Of a stretch of DNA of 25,015 nt, positions 8,989 through 17,940 are shown piece by piece. Numbering within the stretch: position 1 is the first letter of the stretch; each line of letters opens with the position of its first letter. The stretch is from Oopsacas minuta (lineage: Eukaryota; Porifera; Hexactinellida; Lyssacinosida; Leucopsacidae). The stretch spans positions 1 to 25,015 of the forward strand of contig JAKMXF010000052.1 in assembly GCA_024704765.1 (NCBI GenBank), written 5' to 3'. The translations under genes were made by a program, and so were the position numbers. The notes beneath the pieces were generated by a model. That model had not been told where the DNA came from. It saw only the letters and a list, made by a program, of their open reading frames with translations, and did not search any database.

Positions 8989-10269
8989 CTGGGTGGCCCT
9001 GAAGTCCTGTCCCATTGATAAAGTGGAATAGCTTGACTAAACTGTATGCTATTGCCTGGCAATTTTTACTCGTCTTACAAAATACTTTCAGAAATATATG
9101 ATATCTTTACGACTCAATATAACCTCCTCGTTTTTTTACTACGGCTCTCAATCGTCAAGAAAACGCTCTAACCGCGACACGAATGCTTTGCTGAGGTATT
9201 TTGTTCCACTCCCTTGTTAAAGACCATTTCAAACACTCGACAGAGGTATGAGACTTGGCGCAAGCATTGGTCTCCAGGATGGACCAATTTGCAAAGTCCA
9301 TCGGCTTCAGGTCTGGACTATAGGGAGGCCATTCTGTCTCCTGAATAAATCCTGGAAAATTGTTTTGGAGCCAGGTTTGGTACTATAGGCGTGTGAGCCG
9401 GTGCTCCATCCTACTGGAATATAAACGGTTCCCCATTAAACATTGTTTCACCTAGATTCTGCAATACAGGCTCCAAGATAAGATCCCGATAGGTGGTAGC
9501 ATTTAGTTTTACTCCAGGGGGGACAAATATCAATGGTGCCCATACCATCACAGATTGAGCTCTCTGTATGTGACTCACGTATCGGTACTTTTCTGAGATA
9601 CTAGAACGTGTTGCCGATGTGATCCTGTCATTTTGAGAGTTTGTAACTTCCTGAATAGTGAATATCTTCTCATCGGAAAACAGAATCGTTTCGAGACCGT
9701 GATTTGCGTGCCGCTCAAGCAACCCTTTACATCTAGACATTTGTTTTTGCTTAACTTGGTCTGTTAGAACTACCTGGAAAAAAGAAAACTTTCTTATGTA
9801 AGGGTCGAATCATAAGTGCTGCAAAACATACCTTACCGCACACACCTGAAGATCTACAGCCATCTTCTTCATGGATCGACGCAAGTTACGTCGGATTCGC
9901 TCCCGTACCCTCTTGACAAGCCTGGGAGTCGTAACTGAGGACGACCGGATCTAGCCTTGTCCTTTACTCCCCCTGTTTTCTTGTACCACAAGATCTTCCG
10001 ATATACAAACTTCCATCGACTCCTGGGCATATTGACCAACTTTAAAATTTCTCCTGGGCCCTTACAATTTTCAAAAAACCGAATAATTCCTGCTTTCCCG
10101 ACTTCCATTAGCTTAACTAAGTGCTAGAGGAAGTGAACCAGGTATATGCTTAGTAATATTTGTATTACTGACTCAATTGGTTCGATTACAATATTAAATC
10201 ATACAGTGAATCTAGTATTTTCATTTCCTTGCATTATAAAAGATGGGACACAACTTTGGGGCTACCTTG
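8989..10269 (-). mobile_element. mariner/Tc1-superfamily element (DD37D type), complete but inactive
   Basis: The left terminal repeat (8992-9015, GGTGGCCCTGAAGTCCTGTC followed by CCAT) pairs with the right one (10243-10266; read inward GGTAGCCCCAAAGTTGTGTC then CCAT), 19 of 24 matching. TA dinucleotides flank both ends at 8987-8988 and 10270-10271. That gives an element of 1,281 bp. A single minus-strand transposase frame fills it. Terminal sequence, size and TA target identify the mariner/Tc1 superfamily; the transposase spacing points to the DD37D group. Confidence 0.88.
9148..10108 (-). pseudogene. DD37D mariner-like transposase, broken
   Basis: ATG at 10108 begins MEVGKAGIIRFFENCKGPGE, an HTH region ending in KARSGRP. 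A frameshift near 9950 leads into TPRLVKRVRERIRRNLRRS and then MAVDLQV, the second HTH. An in-frame TGA lies in the segment YVLQHL-stop-FDPY near 9800. The first catalytic Asp is in ILFSDEKIFTI. TAG replaces the expected Gln just before DGAPAHT near 9410, the second Asp. A one- or two-base deletion follows near 9385, and then EWPPYSPDLKPMDFANWSIL gives the third Asp. The distance between the last two Asp codons is 109 bp, about 36-37 residues, hence DD37D. The frame ends RFLDD-stop. Two stops and two or more frameshifts make it non-functional. Confidence 0.9.
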
Positions 10270-10271
10270 TA

Positions 10272-11100
10272 CATGATATCAGTTTTTTCCGGGGTAATGC
10301 AATATTTTGAGCTGTCTCAATAATTTCAACTCCATCCAATGAGATATACTATATCGTCAAACTTAACAGTTTATCAATCGTTGGAATGAGTTATATTGTC
10401 AAAATCCTACATACGAATTCTTAAAACTACATTGTATCTGAGAAAAATAAGTGGCTAAATATCCTTTAGGATAATTGGCGGATAAGGATAAATAGCCATT
10501 TGTGTCCATCTATCTTGAGATAAATCGACATGTATTTGTGCGTGTGTTTACTTGAAATTACTTCCTTGTTCACATCTTTGGACTTTGGGGGGGTTAAGAC
10601 CAGATTTGGCATGTATACTCGCAATGAGATCTAGATGTACACGTTATCGAAGTGCTGTGCATCGCGCCCTGTATGGATTTTGCCCCTGTTTACTAAAAAC
10701 ATTGTTTATTGATTATATATGCATACCGCCTACGGCACCATGTACGATGCAACAAAGCTGCGTCTTGTAATGTGTACTGGATTTATTTCGCAATATTTAT
10801 ATAAACGAGCGAGTTTCGCTTTCGGTTTACAATCACGTTATTAGGGGAAACCAGGCCTGACTAAGTCAATGTACAGATGGCCAAGTAGAAATGTTTTAAG
10901 TTTACATTTTATTGCCTTTGTCAAGATTACTGAGCTAAAGCTCTTTACAAATCTTAGTTTCCCAGTTTAAATATGCACTACTTGTATTATTAAAAAGTAA
11001 CTTGCAAGAAATATAATTTATTAATTAAACATTTACCCATTGAATAACAAACAGAAGACTAAACAAACAAATAGAAGCTAGAAAACTAATTATGTCCTAC
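10272..11100. other. Non-coding, no feature recognised
   Basis: About 830 bp. A moderately GC-richer patch at 10550-10740 carries a 72-codon frame with no domain I can recognise. I see no tRNA cloverleaf and no terminal repeats. Confidence 0.4.
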
Positions 11101-11103
11101 TTG

Positions 11104-11154
11104 GGTGCAGCTACCACATTTCGACCAGTGTCCACTTCAATTGGTAGCTGCACC
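11104..11154. repeat. Perfect 13 bp inverted repeat (hairpin)
   Basis: GGTGCAGCTACCA at 11104-11116 is exactly complementary to TGGTAGCTGCACC at 11142-11154, with a 25 bp loop. It lies just upstream of the MULE relic and could be part of that element's non-coding end, but this is unproven. Confidence 0.6.
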
Positions 11155-11189
11155 TTCAGGAATGAGGAAGAAATCAGGAAAAGGTAGGA

Positions 11190-12495
11190 GAGAGGAGATT
11201 TGACACATTGGTATGGAGAGAGAGAGGGAAAGAGAAAGCAAGGGACCATACGAAGGGAATGGAGATAGTGAAGTGCAAGAATGAGCATCTACATGCACCT
11301 GATGGGCTGGCTACGGCCTGCTGTGAGACAAAGGCCGACATCAAGAGGAAAGCACGGACACACAGGATAGCTCACACCACATAATCGGTGAGGGTATACT
11401 AACAGTATCAGAGGGTACTACTGCTAATCTAGCTAAGCTGGATAGCGTGAAACGGACGATACAGCGTCAGCGTGCAAGTGTATTATCAACTCCAATACAG
11501 CCTACCGCCCTAACAGAGTTGGTTCTACATGCAGAATACCAGTGGACAGCCAAGGGGAACAGTTCCTACTCTATGACTCTGGGGAAGACGATGCACCTAG
11601 ATTCCTCAGCTTCGGGATGCTACAGTAAGCAAGAACTGGCTAGCTGATGGCACCTTCAAGACGGCGCCCCCCTCTTCGCCCAGGTGTATGTGGTGCATGG
11701 AGTCCGCGGAGGAAACGATCCTATGAAGACTCGTCATCCGTTGCCGAGCCTGTTCGTGCTACTGCCCAACAAAACAGGGGATACCTACTGTAGGATGTGG
11801 GAGCAGATTTGCCTATTCTGTCCTCTTGCCCAGCCTGAACAGATGTTCTCGGACTTTGAGAAGGGCGCAATTAACAGCTTTGGGCATGTCTGGCCTAACA
11901 CAGTAGTGAAGTGCTGCTTCTTCTATCTCACACAGAATATCTGGCGCCATGTGCAGTCTGCCTACACACACGACGAAGAGCTGGCCATGCGCATCCGAAG
12001 ATACCAGCCCTTGCATTCGCACGGCCAGCAGACGTGCCCGATCTGTTTGCCAAGTGCCAATGGGCCTCCCTCTTACGCCTGAGATAGGCGAGCTAGTTGA
12101 CTACTTGAGAGGACGTATATCGGTCGTACGCTAGCCAGTGGATACCATATAGCGGCGAGGTTCCCCATTGACCTGTGAAACTGCCACTTCAGCACACCCT
12201 TCAGACTCACCCGTATAACCAATGTCGCAGAGATATGGTACCGCAGCTTCAATGCCACTGTCGACAGCCATCACCCCACTATATGGAAGTTCCTCCTAGC
12301 CCACAAGCCTGAGCAGGGCCTAGTGGAGGTGGGGCAGACGAACTACATTCCTGGGAAGCCGCCAACCAAGCGGAGGACGTCCCAATAGGTGAACAAGCGT
12401 TGAAGACTCTAGTTGGAGATTATTATTCACCAAATCGTACTAAAATGGAGTTCTTGCAGGCTGTAGCACATCATTTCAGTCTGGGAGCGGATTAA
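11190..12495 (+). pseudogene. MULE transposase relic (FLYWCH-MULE type)
   Basis: The region is clearly more GC-rich than its surroundings. From about 11190 a degraded zinc-finger-like piece ends KCKNEHLHAPDG, possibly a FLYWCH finger whose Cys are partly lost. A basic linker follows, with KRKARTHRIAHTT and VKRTIQRQRASVLSTPIQ. The MULE catalytic domain begins at LADGTFKTAP (11640-11670; first Asp) and continues VYVVHGVRGGNDPMKTRH. DTYCRMWEQI, the second Asp in FSDFEKGAINSF, and CCFFYLTQNIWRHVQ come next. After frameshifts come RTLASGYHIAARFPIDL, NVAEIWYRSFNATVDSHHPT, EQGLVEVGQTNYI and KTLVGDYYSPNRTKMEFLQA, ending GAD-stop at 12495. At least four frameshifts or stops occur. The gene in intact form would move its own Mutator-like element. 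Confidence 0.85.
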
Positions 12496-12643
12496 CATGA
12501 TAATCGAAAGTATTATCCCAAAATCAAATGTATTTGAGGGATAAATACGGAAGATTAACATCCGTTTTCAGACTGAGATGGTGTCTACACTTGTATGAAA
12601 GTTCGTCATAGTATGGTCTGGTGGATATATTCTCCAAATGTCG

Positions 12644-12700
12644 TGTAGCGAAATATCGATGTAGCGAGAAACGACATTTCGCTACATATATTTCGCTACA
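12644..12700. repeat. Inverted repeat with TGTAGCGAAATAT arms
   Basis: The left arm TGTAGCGAAATATCGATGTAGCGA forms a stem with the complement of the right arm TCGCTACATATATTTCGCTACA, apart from a 2-base CG bulge. The loop is about 11 bases. The arms themselves contain a repeated GTAGCGA word. It abuts the 16 bp minisatellite. Confidence 0.75.
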
Positions 12701-12711
12701 GACATGTTACT

Positions 12712-12977
12712 GGTATCCAATGCAACCTGGATCCAATGATAGCGGTATCCACTGTTACCGGTATCTACTACTCTTGTACCCACTGCTACCTTTATCCACT
12801 GCTACCGGTATCCACTGTTAGCGGTATGCACTGTTAGCGGTATGCACTACTACCGGTATCCACTGTTACAGATATCCACTGCTACTGTTATACACTCTGT
12901 ATCCACTACTAGCGGTATCCACTGTTACCTGTATCCACTGCGACCGGTATCCACTGTCAACGGTATCCACTTCTACC
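12712..12977 (+). repeat. 16 bp minisatellite, ~16-17 units
   Basis: Tandem copies of GGTATCCACTGTTACC and variants (CTGCTACC, CTGTTAGC, CTACTACC). One or two units are shortened, for example near 12890. Because 16 is not a multiple of three, all three frames read similar YRYPLL or GIHC repeats. The apparent open frames across it are therefore not genes. Confidence 0.9.
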
Positions 12978-12989
12978 GGTATACAAAGT

Positions 12990-13043
12990 TTTGCAGAAAT
13001 TGGTCGCCCTATAAAACTGGTCCGGGGGACCAGTTTCTGCAAA
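12990..13043. repeat. Truncated copy of a TTTGCAGAAAyTGGTCCCC inverted repeat
   Basis: The left arm TTTGCAGAAATTGGTCGCCC (12990-13009) faces the right arm GGGGGACCAGTTTCTGCAAA (13024-13043) across a 14 bp loop. The same terminal sequence bounds the longer element at 13074-13222, so this is probably an internally deleted sibling. Confidence 0.75.
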
Positions 13044-13073
13044 TTTCAATTTTTAAGTAAAATTTGGTCCCCA

Positions 13074-13222
13074 ATGCAGAAATTGGTCCCCCTGTTTAAC
13101 TACTGATTGTGGTTAAATTTCAATTAACATCGCACTTTTATAGATTCCTCAACAATTCTTCATGTAATCAGCGACCTTTATATGACTTCAAAACTATTAC
13201 GAGGGGGACCAGTTTCTGCAAA
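13074..13222. repeat. MITE with GCAGAAAyTGGTCCCCCT ends (~149 bp)
   Basis: The left end ATGCAGAAATTGGTCCCCCT (13074-13093) and right end AGGGGGACCAGTTTCTGCAA (13202-13221) form a near-perfect inverted repeat. The interior is AT-rich and non-coding. Superfamily not determined; no clear target duplication was seen. Confidence 0.75.
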
Positions 13223-13438
13223 TCCTATTTCCTTGCATAATTTGGCTGCTCCTTAGTTAATTGCATTACATGAATAATCGTTGGCTACACATCACTCTTA
13301 ATGATTCTTCCCAACAATTAATAATTGATTATTACTCTTAGCCCTTAGATATCATATGGTTGTTCTGGAACTGTAATGTCAATTCTACTAAGCTAAATGT
13401 ATGCATAGACTGGATACATATAATTAGTAGGTTCATGA

Positions 13439-14260
13439 TCACTTCGTATCTGTGACATCGGTCAATTTGTAGAAGACACAGTTGATTTGTCCCAACTTTA
13501 TCGACCTGTCCCCTTCCTTTTGTGTGAGCTTTGGATTTTCTAATCCATCATATATATACCAGCAGCTCTGTATCTTTGTCCTCATGAAGAAATGTAAGCC
13601 AGCATGGATAGTATAACCGAATAGACCTTACTGCAGTATCGTATTCATGTGATTGACGCTTAGATTATCTTCAATTTGATGGTGACGGATGATATTCTCT
13701 GATTGAATATGACCAAGTTCGAGGATCATAATTGGTGGAATTTTTAGAAATTGTGCAGAAAATTTCTCAATATTAGCATGTGTATCCCTGCACGTGAGGC
13801 ACTTGTAATTTTGATTAATCTTATGGTCAATTGTGGTCTGACAATTTTGCTGAAACTTATATATAGAGGACAGGTCAAGACGTTTTTCAGATATGCAACA
13901 ACAGCTCCAACACTGGAATTCAACCACATATAGATTAGGAGACAAATGAATATTATCCAATAATCCAACCACATTTCCTTCGCATCCGATAAAGTCGTAT
14001 TGGGAATTGATAAGTTGTAAACCAAGCTTGGTAGCGAACCAGTATTTTAGCTGGTTGAAGTTTTTTGTATTCACCATCTGAAAAACCATTTCAATGTTAG
14101 GTGGGATCGTAGAAGTTAACTTGACTGATGCCAGGAGGGTTTTGAAATGCAGGCTGAACAATGTGATAAAATTATCAACTGGACAAGTGTTCACAAATCT
14201 AATTCCTTTGAATTCCCTCCCCGAGCAGCACAACACTCTTCCAGGGATTCTGAAGTGCAA
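13439..14260 (-). pseudogene. Ubiquitin-protease-like (papain-fold, C19/C98 type) cysteine protease relic
   Basis: An open minus-strand frame from about 14260 to 13628 contains GREFKGIRFVNTCPVDNFIT, whose NTC(x)xDNF resembles the Cys box of ubiquitin or SUMO proteases. Later come CWSCCC and CLTC, a possible zinc ribbon, and PPIMILELGH. After a frameshift at about 13630-13645 the sequence continues GYTIHAGLHFFMR, a His-box-like HxGxHF, and SCWYIYDGL, matching the Asp/Asn box. It ends at TGA 13441-13439. All three active-site elements are thus visible in the right order and spacing. The family assignment is inferred from these motifs. The start is not an ATG; a stop lies directly upstream of 14260. 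The true beginning may be an upstream exon or the neighbouring frame at 14397-14795. Confidence 0.6.
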
Positions 14261-14396
14261 TCAATTCCTTGAAGGTTTGTATCTAGGGTTTCATATTAAC
14301 AAGATTTAGTCAAAGTTGTTGGATTACAGGTAACAGGATTTTAGTAGTGTAATCGGTACTTTTTCTCTCCCAGTATGATGAAAAATCGAACTCTTC

Positions 14397-14795
14397 TCAA
14401 GTATATTGGTAAAAGGGTATCTTTATATCATGACTTTCCAAGTACCACTTGTTTAAAATCTCAGAAACTTCTAAATTAATGTCATAATCCGTGATAGCAG
14501 TTTCTCCTTCGTAGGTAGAAGAATAGTGTCGCACTCTCCAATCGAATAATTCATTGTAGGGCATATGACACCTCTTGAGGAGATCATTATGGAGTGGGGA
14601 GAGTGGAGTATTTTTTTGAATTGATTTAATTACGTCTTCCTTCATCAACAAGAGTCGATGAATTACCTCTTGTCGCTGTGTGTTATTCTTTTGTTCCTGT
14701 GATGTAGGTCCAACTATTTCTGATACTTCAGACGTTATGGATGTGGGCGAGTCATCCTTCTTGAACGATAAGACGCGATTTTCCCCGTGAAAAGG
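14397..14795 (-). pseudogene. Unrecognised reading frame between integrase and protease relics
   Basis: A 132-codon frame is open from just after TAG 14798-14796 to TGA 14399-14397. It is hydrophilic, with a Ser/Thr-rich start (DDSPTSITSEVSEIVGPTS) and a segment RQEVIHRLLLMKEDVIKSIQ. It ends KIPFYQYT. After the stop the frame stays open for 33 more codons (EEFDFSSYWERKSTDYTTK...), so one nonsense change may have shortened it. It could be the N-terminal part of the protease protein downstream (13439-14260), because both lie on the same strand about 140 bp apart. I do not recognise a domain. Confidence 0.4.
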
Positions 14796-14870
14796 CTATG
14801 AAAACGAACCCCTACACAATAGTATTAATCCCCATGAAGAGGTCTCAAATCGGAATCGAAAGAAGTGTGC

Positions 14871-15479
14871 CTAATCTGCTTTTTCTTTGTAAATTTGCAC
14901 TGTACTTCTAGAAACTTCCTTGATTGGATATGGACCAATCCATTTATCCTGTAACTCTCCTTCTTTGCTTTTCTTTCTGCACATGTTCTCTATGAGTATA
15001 TCATCATCGATTGCAAATTGTGTAGTGATCGGATTAACCTTTTTGTCGTATTGTCTTTTCATTCATTTCTTCGAATTTATAAGGTTTTCACCAGCATGAG
15101 AGAATGATTCTTGTTGATCCCTTTTCATGGCTTGTTCTAGATCATCAAGATCGTTATTGTCGTCATTTTTATCTGATGTATTCCCAAAATTGACATCAGG
15201 ATAAAGAAAAGATAGACTTTCAGGTTCGATTGGGAGGCGTGGTTTCCGGTAGCTATGCACTAATTCAAAAGCTGAGTATTGGGTTGTTTCCTGCGGACGA
15301 ATATTTGTGGAATATGTGACTTGTTCCAAATAATATGACCAATCTTCCCGCTTATCAGTTATTGATCTTATTAAAGAACCTTTCATAGCATATTTTGATG
15401 AAGTACAGAAAGTCTTATCAAAAGCTACTTTATAGGTCACGAAACTGTCTCGAGTTACAACAGAAGGAGCGCCGTCCAT
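14871..15479 (-). pseudogene. Retroelement-type integrase, C-terminal part
   Basis: One frame runs from 15479 to 14871 with a single in-frame TGA near 15063. First comes the end of an integrase core: SLIRSITDKREDWSYYLEQV, then NIRPQETTQYSAFELVHSYR and KPRLPIE. That matches the last part of rve-type integrase cores in Ty3/gypsy-like and Ginger-like elements. An acidic linker (DDNNDLDDLEQ) follows. After the stop comes MKRQYDKKVNP, then DDDILIENMCRKKSKEGELQ and DKWIGPYPIKEVS, the typical C-terminal integrase barrel. The catalytic DDE residues belong to the missing upstream part. Polymerase and protease domains of an LTR element are not present. Confidence 0.75.
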
Positions 15480-15539
15480 GCTTGGAATAGGAAGTGGTCT
15501 TAAGGGACAGTTGTTGCGGTATTTAGCTGCTAATGGCCG

Positions 15540-16329
15540 TGAGGGAGTGATATGGTACCACTGTATTATTCATCAGGAAGTTTTATGCGCAAAAACACTT
15601 GTATTAATAACGTTAAGAAACTTATTCTTGATGCTGTGAATTTTATCAGAGCCAAGGGAATCAACCATAGAAAATCCAAACATATTTTAAAAGAGCTAGA
15701 TTCAGAGTACAGTGATGTACTCTATTTTACAGCTGTTCGGTGGCTTAGTAGAAGAGCAGTTCTTAAGGGGGTGTGAATGTCATGCGACAAGAAATCGCAC
15801 TTTATGGATGAAAAGGGGAATAAGGTTCATGAATTTCAAAATCCCGGTTGGCTCATGGATGTAGCATTTTGGTGGATATCTTAACTCATCTAAACAGTTT
15901 AAATTCTGCTCTTCAAGGTAAATGAAGCTTAATCATGAGCTTTTCGGCACCATATGTGCTTCTGAGGCGATGCCTAGTCTATTTGAGACGCAGCTCTCAA
16001 AAAACAACTTCTCATACTTTTCGGAGCTTCGATCTATGGAAATTCCTGACGGAAAAGATATGCAAGGATAGTTTCACACCTGATAGAAGAATTCAAAACT
16101 CGATTTGCTGATTTTAGAAGGGAGAGACAGAAAATTATGCCCTTCACTCAGCCTTCTGTCTTGATGTCCAGTGTGCTTCTGATGAAATTCAGCTGGAGCT
16201 TCTTGATCTACAAGCCAATATTAATTTGAAAGGAAAAGTTTAGGGAGGTAAAATTAGATGAGATATCCGAGAATCTCAGTATTTTAAATTTCTACAAAGT
16301 CCTACCAACTGATACATATCCATTTATCC
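15540..16329 (+). pseudogene. hAT-derived relic of GTF2IRD2/ZBED-like type (C-terminal half)
   Basis: Begins with [16 protein letters not shown], matching the HCxxHQ region of domesticated hAT proteins. A frameshift near 15600 leads to [40 protein letters not shown] and VLKG. Further pieces are RQEIALFMDEKGNKVHEFQN, PGWLMDVAF, THLNSLNSALQGK and LLDLQANINLKGKFREVK. They appear in successive frames up to 16329, where an N stops the contig. The order and spacing match the region after the second catalytic Asp in this hAT group. The N-terminal zinc finger and first catalytic region are absent. The C-terminal dimerisation segment is also missing. Many indels. Confidence 0.8.
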
Positions 16330-16330
16330 N
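16330..16330. other. Single N, probable scaffold join
   Basis: The hAT relic stops here and unrelated sequence follows, so this looks like a contig end rather than one unread base. The next bases are GTATAAAGGAGAC. Confidence 0.6.
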
Positions 16331-16616
16331 GTATAAAGGAGACTACTTTGAACATTCATAGCAAAAATTACCAACTTTACACAAGTATCTATAGTTTTAG
16401 ATGGTATGATTAGTATTTATTCAATGCCCCTGTATGTGGTTCTGCTGTTCATATGTAATCATGCGAAATATGTTCTGAATCCTTTACTTGTGTCTTTTAG
16501 GTCATTGATTGTATTCTTTGATATTTTTAAAGGATTTTTCGTTCCTCTTTCAATGTACGCAAGTCTAGATTTCTCAGTTCGTACTTAGTATCAATTCGTG
16601 TGTTTCATTTCCAGAT

Positions 16617-17700
16617 TGTCAAGCTATTTTGGAAACATTTCTAACAATTCAGCAGAATCTTGTTTGAATTCCTATTCAGAATTTTTCTTCAGATTTGATA
16701 TCTGCTTATATTAAGCTTATCAATGATAGTTTGTGTTATGTCGGACTTGTTTACGTTTCGGACGATGGGATGTTGTTAAGAAATATCGTCAAAGCAAGTC
16801 ACCTCATATTTATGGACGTCAGCGTGAAGTTGACAATATTCTTCAGCAATTGTTACACCCAATTAAATGTAGAATTACTATTCTTCGGAGAGGTTTGGGG
16901 CAGATAAATTCTAACATAGAGTTTGTCAACTAAAATGAGAAACTTCATTCTGTTGCTATTAAGTCTTTTCCTGATTTTATTTCAATTTCTGCTTTCGTCC
17001 AGAATGATATTCATTTAGCTCAAGTTACTATATCTGATTTTGGGCGTGAATATGATTTCCTCACGATATTTAGACTATGCTGTAGGCCACCAGGTCAATA
17101 TCAATCTTCCTTTGGGTTGGAGCTCAGAGGCGCTATTAAGTGGAGTTCAACGCTGTACGACAGAATGGAACACGATAAGCAGGCCTTTTCTTTCAACGAA
17201 GAATAACGTCCTTAATATCGAGAAAATACAGAACAAACACATTTGATTTAAATTTCTGCAGACGAGGGATAGATTTCATGCTCTACAGCAAGATGCTAAT
17301 GAAGTCTCCGTGTACCTAGAACAAGTGACACACAACCATCATCAATATATACAGGCACTGAAGGTTTCGATTTTCGATTTGCCAGGGAAGGGTATTGGGG
17401 GCGGGGTAATTATTTTGCTGAGAGTATTTTATTAGCTGATCAATTTTCTTATCAAATTCCCAGATCAAACTTCAGTCAAATTCTCCTATTTAAGGCGATA
17501 ATAGGGAAAATGGTAGAATTACCTATTGATGATACTTTGATGATGCCTCCACTGTGCATTCTCAGTATGCTCAATTCGAGAATGAAAGATTCACAACTGT
17601 AACAGCGATGCATCCTTTTGGTTATGGCAGATTATATGCCCTCTATACAAACCAGGGAATTTACCCTCAGTATGTTATTACTTACCCTGGTTCGCTGTGA
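16617..17700 (+). pseudogene. Relic with PARP-type ADP-ribosyltransferase catalytic domain
   Basis: A leading part (about 16617-17150) reads in two frames with an internal TAA at 16931. It includes SKSPHIYGRQREVDNILQQL and FGLELRGAIKWSSTLYD, which I do not recognise. The PARP domain follows: TEWNTISRPF, then LNIEKIQNKHI with TGA where Trp is expected. After that come TRDRFHALQQDANEV, then SSIYTGTEGFDFRFAREGYW and GRGNYFAESILLADQFSY, then IIGKMVELPIDDTL. After a frameshift it ends ALYTNQGIYPQYVITYPGSL-stop at 17700. The IxxIQNxxLW, GYWGRGNYFAE and YPQYVITY blocks are diagnostic of PARP folds. The HGT loop holding the catalytic His reads PRT (near 17314), so activity is lost. No intron interrupts the ~550 bp domain. 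Confidence 0.75.
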
Positions 17701-17940
17701 CATTTTGTTCTATTTGTTTGGAGTATTTACGTTTATTTTCTTCCAATTCTTTCTCGTTCTATTTTCTTTCTTTGGATTCGATATTGCTCGCAGTATTCCG
17801 CATTTTGTATTCTTGTGCATTTATTTCCCCTTCTAGTGTATTTACTATGAATCTAATGCTGAAAGGTACATAAAGTCAAAAACTATTTACTTGGAATAAT
17901 AACTAATGTATTGAAATCAGTGTGAAGTTTGAAAGATTAT

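Noticed and set aside
9774-9836. A 63 bp intron in the DD37D transposase, with GTAAGG donor and TTTTTTCCAG acceptor.
   Set aside because: The stretch itself translates in the same frame as the second HTH and its continuation (VRYVLQHL, then PYIRK, then LTDQVKQKQ), with one TGA. It is coding sequence with a nonsense change, not an intron.
10800-10870. Possible tRNA-like segment around GGGGAAACCAGGCCTGACTAAG.
   Set aside because: No cloverleaf could be formed with acceptor, anticodon and T arms.
12621-13060. Two plus-strand frames with YRYPLL and GIHC repeats.
   Set aside because: They are translations of the 16 bp minisatellite, which reads similarly in all frames, and show no start context or domain.
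13744-14309. Other frames overlapping the protease relic on both strands.
   Set aside because: They are shadows; only the 13628-14260 minus frame carries the Cys box and zinc-ribbon cysteines.
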